Source: Macrotis lagotis (taxonomy: Eukaryota > Chordata > Mammalia > Peramelemorphia > Peramelidae). Taken from it: a stretch of DNA of 64,000 nucleotides. Shown here one piece after another: positions 41,775 to 53,784 of this stretch. Where the stretch lies: the NCBI RefSeq assembly GCF_037893015.1, contig NC_133666.1:621965156-622029155 (forward strand). The letters run 5' to 3'. The translations under genes and the position numbers were made by a program. Below the pieces are notes generated by a model. That model saw nothing but the letters and a program-made list of their open reading frames with translations. It ran no database searches and was not told the origin of the DNA. Position 1 is the stretch's first letter. Every line of letters starts with the position of its first letter.

Positions 41775-41985
41775 TCATGGGATCAAGATTTAGAGTTGGG
41801 AGGGAGTTTAAAGAACATCAAATCTAATCTCCTTAATTGTACAAATGAGTAAACGGACATTAAGAGATTTTGGTGACTTGGAAAAAGTACACAGGGTCAG
41901 TAAGTGTTCACGGCAGGATTAGAACTAAGATCTTTCTGACTTCAGGTTCAGCACTATGTTCATTATGCCACCTGAGTGCTTTTGC
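41775..41985 (-). repeat. MIR/THER-type SINE
   Basis: 'ggagggagtttaaagaacat', 'cattaagagattttggtgac', 'cacagggtcagtaagtgttc' and 'attatgccacctgagtgctt' form a reverse copy. Confidence 0.6.
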
Positions 41986-41989
41986 TGGC

Positions 41990-42690
41990 TAATTCCCTCT
42001 TATCTTAACTAAGGAAAACCCCAGTTGATGCATTAGATATAAAGCAAGTTCCCATCCCCTCAAAAAATGAGAACTATCTAATCTGCAGACTACTTTCCAA
42101 CTCTATAAAAGACACCTAGCCCCAGGTCATTTGTTTCCCCTTCCTATTTCTTTTCCTCCTTCATGCCTCCCCCCCCACCCCGCCCCTCAACACACCTTGA
42201 ATCCTTAGCAGCTTCATGGTCTGGATAATCAGGTTCCATCTTTATCTCTGGTAGCCCCTTCAAGATAGTTACTTCAAATTGCAGAACCGGGGCTTCTGGT
42301 TTATTCTAATACCAAGTCCTTCAGACTACCACTCAATTACTGCTTCCTAACTTAGGGATACCTCCAGCTATTAGGTCATTGACAGGGCAGAATTGACCAG
42401 TAGACTATAAATCCAATAAATAATAGAGAGTTTTTCTGGACCAGGTTGCTGGATCCACCCACTTCTGCTCTTCTACTTTGATGACTCAGTTGGCCACGGA
42501 GGAATGTTTTTCCCCCAGTACATAATCATTACAGACTTACATTCTCAAAATAGATTAACCAGAGTTGTAACTAGGAATTTTTGTGCCTGCAGCAAGTAAC
42601 AGGTCTGTGTTGCATTCTGTGTTGCCATGTCTGTGGCAAGCATTCTGGAGACCAAGATCAGTTGGGGAAAGCAGTTTACACATAGTTTCT
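41990..42690. other. Intergenic, nothing recognised
   Basis: Mixed sequence with a C-run at 42168-42182. No gene or named repeat seen. Confidence 0.5.
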
Positions 42691-42880
42691 AGAGCTGGAG
42701 CTGGAGGAGACATCAATGGCCATCTACTCCAAATTCTCCTCATTTTTACAGATTAGGAAACTGAGTTCAATTAAGTGATCATGTTGTTAGTAAATGACAG
42801 AGCCAGGACTTAAACTGACAACCTCTGGTTCTAAACCAAAAACCCACCTATTGTACCACCTTGCTCTATAGGGCAAGACA
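42690..42880 (-). repeat. MIR/THER-type SINE
   Basis: 'tagagctggagctggaggag', 'cattgttacagattaggaaa'-type core and 'gacagagccaggacttaaac' indicate a reverse copy. Confidence 0.6.
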
Positions 42881-43719
42881 GGAACTCAGGGACACTAGTT
42901 CAAGACTTCTCCGAGGAAGGTTGCATCAAGGTAATTGGGAAGATGTGGAGACCCAAGATAGTAGGGATTACTCATTCTTTCCTGCCATCTGTCAGCTTCT
43001 CATTTTAATCACTTATTCTTGTTGTCTAGTTGCTAAATTGTTTTTATGCTGCTAGAGAATTGCAAGTACTGTAAGCGTCCTCTAAGTTCAGTAGCTTCTA
43101 AATTCAGTCCACCCTTGTCTCACCTTAATTATGTCCCTGAGCTTAATCATATCTTAAAAAGGATCTGCCCACTGTCAGGAAAAGTCCCATATGGAGTTTG
43201 ACTCCTTCCGTCTGTATTTTTCACTTCTCCCTTTGCTTCTTCCTTACTTCAACCCACTCCCCTCTCTGAGCCTCAGTGTCTCCATCTGGAAGATGAGGCA
43301 TTTGACTGGTTGATGTTTCAAGTTCTTACTATTCTAAGTCCTATAATCCTTTTTCTTAGGAAGTGAATCATACTATGACCACTCATCATATCTATGTTCT
43401 AGTTAGAATCATAGACTCTGAGAAATGGAATGAGCATGAAAAATCAGCCTATACCTCTTCAGTATGTCCTAGGAATCATCCAGCCTGTGCTGGATGTGCT
43501 GTCCCTTCAAGGGCAGCCCATCCAACTTTGGGATTGCTAGGAAGTTTTCTTTTATATTAGGGATCAAATATTTTGCTCTACAACCTTCACCTATTCTGCC
43601 TCATTCTGTCCTCTGAAGCTAAACAGAACTAGACTCTGTGATAGAACTTTGCATGCTTAAAGAAAGATATCCTCCATATCACATAAATCAAGTATTCTCT
43701 TCTGCAGAAACAAGTATAT

Positions 43720-44010
43720 AGTATGGTGGGGAAGCAGAGTAATCAATGGAAAGTGTTAGATTTGGATCCAGAAAACTTAGAGTTTGAATTTAATGACTTC
43801 TAATGTTTCTTCCAGCTCTAAATCTATGATACTGTGATCTGAGTTCAAATTCTGTCTTTGCTACTTATTTTTTTGTATGACCCACTACTCTTTGGTCAAG
43901 TAACAACCTCTCTGGGTCTTAGTTACCTCAACTATAACTTGAGGTAATTGGATTAGATGGGCTCAGGGGTCCATTCCGTCTCTAATCCTCTGATCCAGGT
44001 AGGCTAAGCC
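43720..44010 (+). repeat. SINE fragments (tRNA-head and MIR-like)
   Basis: 'ctctgggtcttagttacctc', 'cagctctaaatctatgatac' and 'gatttggatccagaaaactt' show at least two overlapping SINE pieces on the + strand. Confidence 0.55.
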
Positions 44011-44029
44011 TGAACTATTCAGCCAGTCT

Positions 44030-44600
44030 TGGTTGGGCTACTTTCCAGTCCTCTCCATTTTGACCACCTTCCTTTGTTTTCTCTCTTGTCAATGTCTCTC
44101 CCTAAATGTGGTACCCAGAACTAAACATAATAATCTAAGTATGGCCCAGAGGTATCCTCCTCAATTTAGTAGCTATGCTTCTATTAATGTAACTTGAGAT
44201 CCCATTCACTTTTTGGGTTGCCTTGTGATTTTCTTGGCTCATATCAAACATATTAATGACCTCATCTTGTACTTATGTTACTGATTATTTTTTAAATTTA
44301 AGTGTAAAGTTTTATGTTATATTAGATTTTTCCATGGCTCATATTTCAGACTTGACCCATCATTCTATCCTGTTGAACTCTTTTTAAATATTAATTCTTT
44401 AGTCAAAACCAGTAATAACATCCATCTTTCTCTGCTTTCATTAAAATCAGACAAAATTTTGAATAAGATCATGAATAGATTCCTGGGTTTCTACTAAATG
44501 CTCTTCTCTGGTCTGTAAGCAATTTACTATTAATCACTCCTCTTAGGATATAACTGTTCTAACAGTACCAAATCCATATCACTCTTACATCCAACCTATA
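44030..44600 (+). repeat. CR1/L3-type LINE 3' region
   Basis: 'aaatgtggtacccagaacta', then 'gtatggcccagaggtatcct' and 'gatcccattcactttttggg' match the CR1/L3 pattern also seen at 35.3 kb. Confidence 0.6.
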
Positions 44601-44864
44601 TCTCCCCATCTTGTTCAAAAGGGAGATAAGAAATTGATAACATCACTCTTGCACTTCAAAACTCCCAACAATTTGTGATTTTTATAAACTTCTTCTGGGG
44701 AAAAGTCATATTTATCACAACTTTGTGTCTTTCCAAGTGCCTAACAACATATCAACATAGCATGTAGAAGGTGTTTAATAAAGGTTTGCTGATTTTTTTA
44801 ATGGGTGCATTTCTTACACCATTGCAGATGAAGACATCTCTGAACCTTAATAGATGGCTTCCCA

Positions 44865-44980
44865 TAGAATGTAAGCTCCTTGAGGGCAGAGACTATTCTG
44901 TGTCTTGTCTTTGTATCCCCACCATCCTAATATAGTGCCTTGTCCTTAGCAGGTGCTTAATAAATGCTTGTTGGATTGGA
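44865..44980 (+). repeat. L2-type LINE 3' end
   Basis: 'agaatgtaagctccttgagg', 'gtctttgtatccccaccatc', 'aataaatgcttgttggattg': a clear L2 terminus. Confidence 0.85.
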
Positions 44981-45365
44981 TTTGTTTCATAAATTACTGT
45001 GCCTGAAACTTTCATCACTTGATGACAGTCCTGTTGATGACAAATGAGCCTCGCCAAACTTTATTAGATTGGTTTTTGGATGAGAGTCCAGAGCTAATGC
45101 TATACTTGAAACTTTTCAAGCTTGGTAAATCCAGACAGAGTTTGTGTACTGGATATCTTAGAGCTACTCTACAACCTGATAAGGCATTGGAATAGGATGA
45201 ATGCATTGATCTTGAAAAAAAAAGGAAATAAGGCTGTTCTTGATGAGCCCAAGATGGTTCCTGGTAATCATCATTTCCAATTTAAGTGTTGGTTATTCCA
45301 CTTTCAATAGTAATATTACATTTATGATGATTTAGAGGGAAATACATAGATAGATGAACATTTGA
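44981..45365. other. Intergenic, nothing recognised
   Basis: AT-rich unique-looking DNA; short frames only. Confidence 0.5.
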
Positions 45366-45485
45366 TTCTCACAACAACACTGAGATCCCTATGAATGATA
45401 CATAAGTATTATAATCCCTTTTTTACAAATGAGGAAACTGAGATTCAGAAAGAGGTCCAGGATTCTTTCCATTAAACCCACTGTG
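45365..45485 (-). repeat. MIR-type SINE fragment
   Basis: 'cctttttttacaaatgagga' and 'aactgagattcagaaagagg' are a reverse MIR core. Confidence 0.6.
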
Positions 45486-45704
45486 TCCTCAAGCATCCCT
45501 TTCAGAATATATTCAACATTTTATTAGTAATGACAGCTGAACTCTCTAACTTGTTTGAAGAACCCATCTTCTCCCCTCCTTTGAAAAATGAGATATTTGC
45601 TTGCTTCAGTCCTAGAGTATGTCTCCCATTCTCAAGAGATTTGTGTGATGTAGTTTTGTCTGTACCAGATGTCTTGAACTCATTGAATTTTAAGACGCCG
45701 TTTT

Positions 45705-46260
45705 CCATCAGTCAATCAATAAAACTGATAGGCCTTTATTAAGTGCCTTCTATGTCCCAATCATTGTGCAGAGTGCTAGAGATATAAAGAAATAAGATAG
45801 AAAGGACAATCCCCACCCTCAGGGAGCTTACAATTTAATGAGAAAAACTACAACTGAACAGATGCATAGAAACAAGTGGTACACAGGATAATTAGAAATT
45901 AATAGAAGACAATATAATTAATAGGAGAAAGTAGGATTTTACTTGGGACTTGAAGGAAGCCAGGGAAGGCAGGAGGCAGAGACAAGGAGGGAGAACATTC
46001 CAGGAATGAGGGACAGCCAAAGAAAATGCCCAAAGCTAAGAGGTGGGAGCGTCTTGTTTGTGGAACAGCCAAGCGGCACTGGATCCAAATGAATGTGTCT
46101 GAGAGTGAGTGTAAGAAAACTGGAGAGAAGGAGGGGGCTAGGTTAGGAAGGGCTCTGAATGACAAACAGCATTTTGGGTTAGATTCCAGAGCAATATGGA
46201 GCCTCTGGAGTTTATTAAGTAAGGGAGTGACAATACTGGACAATTTCTTATCATCTCCTC
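45705..46260 (-). repeat. L2-type LINE 3' end, reverse orientation
   Basis: 'atcagtcaatcaataaaact', 'tccccaccctcagggagctt', 'gacttgaaggaagccaggga' and 'gggaggagtt'-like downstream text; about 550 bases at good similarity to the other reverse copies. Confidence 0.85.
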
Positions 46261-46269
46261 ACTTTGCTT

Positions 46270-46830
46270 GACCTTCTCATTACTGTTAACTATTTTTATT
46301 CTGTATTTACTAGTTCAAAGACTGTTTTCCTTGGGGAGGTAGGGTAAGGGCAGGGGTCAAGAACAGTTTGAGCAATCCTGTTTGTTCATCATTTATTACC
46401 ATAATCTTCTCTGCTTCTGGAACAGCCTGTCCCTTCTTTAATTTTCCTTTAAACTGCCTTCTATATAATATTTTAAAAAATCTTTTTGAATTCTTCACAT
46501 TCATTGTTCCTGCCTCTTTTGATCTCTAATATTCCCTGTACTGTTGTTACAGGACCCCAATTCCTTTTGATACTTAATGACCTGCCCTGACCTCCATCTT
46601 CTGAATGGGACTTTTCCAAAATCTAAGTTGATCAGTGAATTCTTGGTATATCCATATTGGTCTCTAAGCAGTTCCCTCTTTTTTTCCCCTTAGCATAATC
46701 AATTGTACTTGTCTCTTCAGAATTTCATTCTTGAAAAGTTTCCATTTCTCTTAGGTCATTTTCCCTTTTAGAATTTTAGTCATGGCATCTCTTTCTACCC
46801 ATCTTAGAGCCAGCATGGGAAATTCCATTC
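46270..46830 (+). repeat. Old LINE-like fragment, unclassified (possibly CR1/L3)
   Basis: Shares phrases ('agttcaaagactgttttcct', 'ttggggaggtagg') with the PLEC intron repeat at 5000-5050. Weak. Confidence 0.3.
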
Positions 46831-47715
46831 CAGAGACTCCTTTTTTAAGTTATTGGGAATTACCCCCCTCTCTCTGCTTCTTAACATTGACCTCTGGGAG
46901 AATGATTTTTACAGTGTACCATTATGCATTTACAATAGAGAAATATTTTCCACAAAAAGTAACAATAGAACATACTCTGCTTCTGAGCACAAAAGAAAGG
47001 GATGCCTCCTTTTAAGGTCTAACCTTTAATTCTCATCTCCAGAGGGATGCCTGCCTAGGGCTGCATTTTTCCTTTTGGCTAGAGTGACTCATGAATCCTC
47101 AGGGAGTATGTTCTTAGATCTGCTTCTTCAGGCTATTCCTTCCTTCCTATCAGCTGCTTCCGTCCAGTCATCGCCTATAGAGAAGTTAGGAAGCCTGATG
47201 GGAAAATGATGTCAAGAAGCCAGAACTCTATCTGAAATAATCCTCTATACAATATACTGACAAATGGTCAGGTACAATATACTATAATCGTGGTTTGCTT
47301 GAAACCTCAGCTCAAGGGGAAACCCACCTTAACTGTCTCCTAAGTCTGTCTATTGAAGTGAGGCAGGGCTGTGGTAGGCATCCCTAGAGAAGGCCATCCC
47401 TCAATGACATCACCATCTTTGAAGTAAGATACTCCATAATTAGTTGGTAACCTGTCTTTTCCTCTTTGTTGTAGATGTAGCCCAACAACAATAATCATTT
47501 TAAAAAATTTTTGTTTCAGACCTATGATTTCCTCTATCTGTGGGATTCCCATTGTGTAAACTCCTTCCACTGACGAGTACAGCCCACATTCAAAATGTAC
47601 TATAAGGTTTGCTACTGCTTTACAAAACAAAATTGCATATGGTTATCATAAGAACCCCCATTTTCTCATTATACCTATTTTGTAGATGTGAAATTTATGT
47701 TAAGTTTTGGTTCAA
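46831..47715. other. Intergenic, nothing recognised
   Basis: Contains a 96-codon open frame on the - strand (47340-47630) that resembles no protein known to me. No repeat could be named. Confidence 0.45.
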
Positions 47716-47717
47716 TT

Positions 47718-47913
47718 TGTATTGCTTTCTTTCTTTTTTTTTTTAGGTTTTTTTTTTTTTGCAGGGCAAATGGGGTTAAGTGGCTTGCCCAAGGCCACAC
47801 ACAGCTAGTTAATTATTAAGTGTCTGAGACCGGATTTGAACCCAGGTACTCCTGACTCCAGGGCCAGTGCTTTATCCATTGCACCACCTAGCCGCCCATG
47901 TATTGCTTTCTTT
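47718..47913 (-). repeat. Full-length SINE, reverse orientation, with perfect 15-base duplication
   Basis: Body 47733-47898, from the T-tail to 'gcaccacctagccgccca'. TGTATTGCTTTCTTT flanks it at 47718-47732 and 47899-47913. The B-box motif reads 'gagaccggatttgaaccc' in reverse. Confidence 0.95.
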
Positions 47914-48004
47914 AAACATGAAAGAAAGCAGCCATTACATCAGTTAAAATAATTATAATGGTAGTATTTATATCATGCTTTAATATTTACAAATTACTTT
48001 TCAA

Positions 48005-48200
48005 ATTAATATTTATCATTACTATAACCCTGAGGGAGGGAAGTGCTTTTATTAGTCTTGTTTTACAGATAAGGAAATCAAGGCAGGAAAAGGTTAAATG
48101 ACTTGCTTAGGGTCACATAGCTAGTAAGTGATACTGGATTTGAACTCAGGTCTTCCTGATTCCTGGCTCAGCGCTCTAACCACTTAGCTATCTACCTACC
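48005..48200 (-). repeat. MIR/THER-type SINE, well preserved
   Basis: 'ttttacagataaggaaatca', 'gacttgcttagggtcacata', 'gatttgaactcaggtcttcc' and 'ctaaccacttagctatctac' span a nearly full reverse copy. Confidence 0.8.
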
Positions 48201-48990
48201 TCCTTAAAGTATATCATTAATATATTTATACATATTATCATCATCATTTTCATTATTATTCATGACCATCTTCATCACCATCATTTTTATGGCCAGCAGA
48301 TGGCTCTCAAAGCCTTTCATTATAACCTCTTCCTTTGATGGTGAAAACTTCCTTTTCATTTTCACTTTCTTGGTCCCAAAGCAGCATTTACCTCTTCTCC
48401 ATAGAAACTACTTCTTCCTAAATTCACTATCTGGAGTTGATTCAGAAGGTGTTACAAGATAGAAATTGTTATAATCATCTTGGTGCCTCTGCCTTCATCT
48501 CTTAGAGTAATTCACTCTCAATCTCTCTTCTTTTGAACCCAGTCGATCAAGAGAGAAGATAGGGACTATGTGAATAGACAGGAAATTTAAGCAAACAGGC
48601 AAAATTTTCACCTTCCACTGTGTTTCTATTTCTTTTCCCACATTCTTTGTATTGAGGAAGTCTCCATTCATCCCCATAGACCTTAGGAGGAATGGGGCAA
48701 GGGTGCAGGGTTCTATAAAGCTCACTTCCAGCACCCCCCAGTGACAGAGTAAGGGCAAATACAAATCTCACCAACTCACCCAGTCTAGTTACTAAGCAGG
48801 ATTCCTGGCAGCAGGTACTGGGAATACCATGATCTAATCTGGCATCTTCTCTGTGAGATTGACCTCAGCCCCACCCAGTCCCAATGTCCTGACTATATCT
48901 GCCTTTTTATCATTTATTTTGCTTGTCTCAGAGTGGGAAAAGTGAACAAGTATGCCTACCAATTGGATTAAATACTTTACAAATAACCTA
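48201..48990. other. Intergenic, nothing recognised
   Basis: A run of ATC/CATCAT-like sequence at 48236-48290; otherwise unclassified. Confidence 0.5.
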
Positions 48991-49190
48991 TTTGTAACCT
49001 GATACCTCTGCGAGGTAGGTCCCTGTGAGATGTTGTTATCATGATAACTGAGAAAACTGAGGCAGACAGAAGTGAAATGATTTGCCCAGGGTGACAGAGA
49101 ATCTCAATTCAACAGAGTGTCTGTGGTCAAATTTGAATTCAGGTTTTCCTGACTCAGAGTTTTAGCCACTATATCACCTAGGGAATTATT
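48990..49190 (-). repeat. MIR/THER-type SINE
   Basis: 'gagaaaactgaggcagacag', 'atttgcccagggtgacagag', 'gaattcaggttttcctgact', 'ccactatatcacctaggga'. Confidence 0.75.
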
Positions 49191-49284
49191 ATGAACTCGG
49201 CTACTCTTCTTTAAAGAAGAAAGTTTCCAGATCCCTTTTGGAAGAGCCTGAGTCCAAGAGAGAGATTTAACAGGCTAAGATAGT

Positions 49285-49440
49285 GGAATAAAATTTCTTC
49301 AGTTGGGGAAACTGAGACTCAGGGAGGGTAGTAAGCAATTTGTCCTGGGTCCCATGACTAGTAAATATCTGAGGAGAAATTTGAACCTAGGTCTCCCTGA
49401 CTCCAAGTCTAGCCATTTTGCTATAGAGAACCAACTGAAG
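49285..49440 (-). repeat. MIR/THER-type SINE
   Basis: 'ggggaaactgagactcaggg', 'gacctaggtctccct'-type 3' part and 'ccaagtctagccattttgct'. Confidence 0.65.
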
Positions 49441-49559
49441 GGTAATTTAATCTCTTAGAGAATTGCCTGGGGGCACTTTAAGGTGGTGCCCTATGGATTA
49501 TAAATGATAAAAAGTCTCCAGGACTCCAAGGCCAGTCTTCTACTCAGTATTTCATTCAC

Positions 49560-49805
49560 AGTATTAATAATCATAATAATGACAGTCAACATTTACATAG
49601 GACTCTAAGTTTGCAGAGTGTTTGACAAGCATTATCTCAATTGACCCTCACAACAACCCTGTAGGACTACTATTATTCCCATTTTGCTAATGAGGAAACA
49701 GAACCTCAGGGAGGATAGGATGAATGAGTTGCCCCTAGTCACCCAAGTAGTTAAGTATTGTAGGTAGAATTCAAATCCAGGACTTTCTTAGTTCAAGACT
49801 TGTAT
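49560..49805 (-). repeat. MIR/THER-type SINE, well preserved
   Basis: 'ttgaccctcacaacaaccct', 'cattttgctaatgaggaaac', 'cagggaggataggatgaatg', 'ttcaaatccaggactttctt'. Confidence 0.75.
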
Positions 49806-50320
49806 ATACTCATGAATTGCACACAAATATGTTCAGTCAGTTGTCAGAAACTTTTAGTCCCTACAAATCCCTACTAGAAAAAAAGAATTAGTTTCCCTAA
49901 AAAGAAGACAGTTTTTTGAGACTGGGCTCACAAGAGCAAGATAGGGTTGCCCCCTCCTGAGGCCCTTCCAGATCAGACAAGAGGAGAATGTTTGGTCTGA
50001 GTGACTCTCCACCCATCTGTCTTCTCATCTATCTCCAGGAAAAAAAATATGCCTTTAAAGAGACCCACCTTTCAGAGGTATGTTTTTTCTAAGAGTATCA
50101 GTCCCATCCCTTGTCCATACTCTAGCCAAAGGAACATTTTTGCCATGTTATAGTTTCCAGTCTTTGGTTACAACAAAAATAATGTTTGCAGCTGCTCTTG
50201 TTTGAACTTCAGACCACAGGCTCTCTCTGCTTTCTATAGCTGTAATGTCTCTGCCAAAAAAAAGATCAGCTCTCACTGGGGGTGGAAGAGCTGGGATGCT
50301 GAGATTCTATTAGTATCATC
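49806..50320. other. Intergenic, nothing recognised
   Basis: No open frame of note, no named repeat. Confidence 0.5.
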
Positions 50321-50324
50321 CTAT

Positions 50325-51200
50325 TGTATTCAATAATTATCTCTCAAACACCTTCTATTTGCTGGGCACTGTGCTGGGGGAGATAAAATATAAAAATGGA
50401 AAGAAAATAAAAGAAGCACATCCTTTGTCCTCAAGAACCTTACAACTGAGCAGGACAATGCAATAGTCTCAGTGGGCAAATGAAACAGAGATGAGAGATT
50501 TGAGGATCACTTTCAGTTGTTGGAATTAGGAAACGATTACATGGTGGAGAGGCTGTCTGATCTGGGCCTAGAAGTAAGAAAATGATTTCAACAGGAGGAT
50601 AAGAGGAAGGGAAGTCTTTTTAGGTAGTACAATTGAATGGGAAGAACAATACTAGCTCTTCATTCAGAGCACCCAGAAACATCCCAGCTCTGTGTGAACC
50701 TGGGCTTCCTTAATTTAATCTCGCTGGGACTCAGCTTCCTCATCCATAAAATGGGGCATTGAGGTGTCTTTCAGGTCTAGATCAATGATCCTGGCAATGT
50801 ATAAGCAAGTTTATACAAATGCATGTAAGTGGATGATGGAGAGTCTCATTCAGGAAAAGGTTAGTTTTATTTGACTGAAAGGTAAATTATGTGAAAGGGA
50901 GTGGTGTTAAATGGGTCTGGAAAGGTAGATAGGAAACATACTTTGGAGGTTCTTGCATACCAAATATAAGTAGTTTCTATTTTATCCCATAAGGTAATAG
51001 GGAGCCACTGAAGGTATTTGAGGAGGTGAGTGATTTGATATTAGACTTTCATTAGGAAAATAACAGTGTGAAGGATGAATTGGAGAGCAAAGACCAATAA
51101 AAGGCTATTGCAATAGATCTGGTGAGAATGATGATAAGCTAAGGTGAGGGTAAAAGAAAGGAAAAGATAGAGGAAGTGATTTGGAGATAGAATCGATATC
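50325..51200 (-). repeat. L2-type LINE 3' region, reverse, with an internal SINE piece
   Basis: 'tattcaataattatctctca', 'gctgggcactgtgctggggg', 'ggagccactgaaggtatttg', 'aaaggctattgcaatagatc' are L2 phrases in reverse. A + strand SINE fragment lies at 50640-50795 ('gggactcagcttcctcatcc'). Confidence 0.75.
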
Positions 51201-52545
51201 ATTCAAACAACTAATTGTATGAAGGAGATGAGAGAAGAAGGTCCTTTATCAGACTATGGAAAAATCCTAGCTGCATTACCCCCATCCCTCATCCCTGTAA
51301 GGAAAATCTATCTGTTCCTAGAGCCTGGGCTAGGCTCAGCTTTTTCCCTACGGAAAGACAATTTTTACTTTCCAGAAAGAAGCTTTTTGAGAACACAAAA
51401 CAATTAGCCAGTTAAATACTATCCCAAACATTGTGTATTTTTTGATCTTCTCCTTTATGATCATCAGGGCAAGTTTTCTGTCCCAAGCCTGTATCAGAGT
51501 AGTCCTTATGACTCCCACTTAATATCTAATTGCCAAACTCCATCCCAAAATATGAATCATCATGTGTTTTTTTTTTTTCGATCACAGGATCTTTTAGGAT
51601 TCTCTCATGCATATGAAAAAGGAGGGGAAAGGTAAAGAACCACCCTTCTCTCCCAGGCAGGGATAGTGCCATTGATGCACTGCTTTTTGCCTCATTCCTT
51701 TGTTCCAAATTCCTACCTTTATTATGTATATGTAGCCTGCAGAAGTCTCTCAATAGTTCTGTCTGCTCTGCATTCTCTCCTCACCCCCTCCCTTCAGTGA
51801 AGAATTTGCAGTCAAAGATGTTTGTGAACATCCACTGTGCCAAACAGAAATCAGTCTGACACATAGTTAACATAGTTTATTCATGGTAACCATAACCCAG
51901 TGCTTGTGCAGGTGGTAGATATGTCATTCAAATCAAAATCACATTCCATTACCCATAATAGTTGCAATAAGCAGAATACACTGCAATGTACATAATCACA
52001 TAAATGACAAGAATATACATGATACCTAGAATATAAATCTCATTTAATAAATGACATAGAACAGAATTTTATATATAGTAATCATATATAGATCCCACAC
52101 AGAAATACAGCAGTATATAGAAATCAAAAGTACATATATAACAGCTTACTGTGTCATATTGAACACTAAACATAATTTGTAAAAAAAGCACATGATATAT
52201 TCTGTGACAATGGAGTTTGACTAGCTTTGGAAGTAACCACTTCTCTCATTTGTCCAGAAGCATCAGTGGACTTGATACCCAGAGGAATGGTCCTGGAACT
52301 TCAGTATTGACCCCCTGAGTTTGCCGGTGCCTAGGTCAACTATTTTCTAATCTATAGTCCTTATCAAAGGTCTATGAATGGGACAGTATGTCTACCATAG
52401 TCTCTAGGCCCTATGGATGCCCTCTGCTCCTTTAGGGCTTCCATATTTGGCATATTAGGCTATAAAGGGGGATGCCTCTGGGTCCAGTCCTGGAACAGAG
52501 ATTCCCTAGGGACTGAGATGGATGGTTGTGATACATCATCCCTGT
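51201..52545. other. Intergenic, unclassified; strongly AT-rich 51860-52210
   Basis: About 1.3 kb with no named repeat. The 51860-52210 section has many CATA/TATA-type words and no open frame. It could be part of an old LTR or unique DNA; I cannot decide. Confidence 0.4.
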
Positions 52546-52547
52546 TA

Positions 52548-52727
52548 AGATTCCACTGGGGCAGCTAGGTGGCGCAGTGGATACAACACTGGCCTTGGAG
52601 TTAGGAGTATCTGAGTTCAAATGCGGCCTCAGACACTTAATAATTACCTAGCTGTGTGGCCTTGGGCAAGCCACTTAACCCCATTGCCTTGCAAAAACTA
52701 AAAAAAAAAAAAAAAAAAAGATTCCAC
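52548..52727 (+). repeat. Youngest-looking SINE copy, with 9-base duplication
   Basis: Body 52557-52718: intact head ('cagctaggtggcgcagtgga', the A box) and B box ('gagttcaaatgcggcctc'), and about 19 terminal A. AGATTCCAC flanks at 52548-52556 and 52719-52727. Confidence 0.95.
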
Positions 52728-52844
52728 CAACTCTCTGGAGCTATTTTGTAGACTATCAAATTGTCCAATCTTTTCATATTCTTGTCACAAAATGGTTTTT
52801 ATTCACCCATTGATCTATGGATTTCTTGCACACTGAGATTAATA

Positions 52845-53025
52845 ATAGCTAACATTTATATGGCATTTACTTTGTTCCAGACTGTGCAAAGTACTTTACA
52901 ATCATTTGATTCTCACAACAACCATGGGAGGTAGATACTATTAGTACCCCTATTTTACAGTAGAGGAAAGTGAGGCAAAAAGAGGTGAAGTAACTTGTCC
53001 AAGGTTATACAACTAGTGACTCTCA
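52845..53025 (-). repeat. MIR/THER-type SINE
   Basis: 'gattctcacaacaaccatgg', 'ctattttacagtagaggaaa', 'gtaacttgtccaaggttata'. Confidence 0.7.
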
Positions 53026-53027
53026 TC

Positions 53028-53170
53028 AGAGAGGGTGTTGTGCTCTATGAGCAAGGCAGAATTGAAGCAGCTCAAGGGAAACGTGACATACTTGAGTTTA
53101 GAGAACCCACCCTAGATGTTCACATGGACTACTTTTACCTGACCTGTGGTGGAGCATTCTGAGCTCAAAT
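53028..53170 (+). mobile_element. 3' tail of the RTE-like LINE, second copy
   Basis: 'gtgctctatgagcaaggcag', 'aattgaagcagctcaaggga' and 'atgttcacatggactacttt' parallel the 3' end of the larger copy at 58160-58290. Includes the remnant of the same C-terminal cysteine motif. Confidence 0.7.
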
Positions 53171-53369
53171 TGGTCTGCTCATGAGCCTAATGCATAGTAA
53201 AGTGGTGGAGCTTCTTCAACTCAACTCACAGCTAAGGATTCTGCTAGATGTGAGTCTCCATATCTTCCCCATCTTCCCCAAAGCATAAATTAACAACATG
53301 GCTTTTGCCCAAACCCCAGCAGGAATGGATATGAAATATGAGTAAGACCTAAGACCATTGAAATGAAGC

Positions 53370-53775
53370 AGTACTCTACAAAGTTACTAGTGATCTCTTA
53401 ATCGCCATATCCAATGGCCTTTTCTCAATCCTCATCCTTGATCTTGCCTTTGACACTGTCAAAGTCCTCCTTCTCTTGATCCTTTCTTCTCTTCAGTTTT
53501 CTGTAACACTTCTCTCTTTGGTTTTCCTACTACTTGCCTGCCTAGTCTTTTCAGTTTCTTTTTCTAGGTCTTCATTCTTCTAGCTCACATCTAATGATGG
53601 GAGTGCCCCAGGACTCTCTCCGAGGCCCTCTTATCTTCCCCTATATTATTTCTCTTGGGGATCTCATCAGCTCCCATGGATTCTGTTGTCACCTCTGTTG
53701 ATGATTCTCAAATCTACTTATCCAGTCCTAATCTCTCTTATCTCCAAGTGCCTATGTGCATCTCCAACTAGAGGT
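53370..53775 (+). repeat. L2-type LINE, reverse-transcriptase region remnant
   Basis: 'gatctcttaatcgccatatc', then FSILILDLAFDTVKVLLLLI-like sequence in the + strand (about 53420-53480, with frame breaks). Decayed. Confidence 0.65.
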
Positions 53776-53784
53776 CAATTGGTC

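Noticed and set aside
47340..47630. 96-codon open frame on the - strand
   Set aside because: Isolated, unknown, in AT-rich intergenic DNA; no promoter, splice or family evidence. Kept only as a note.
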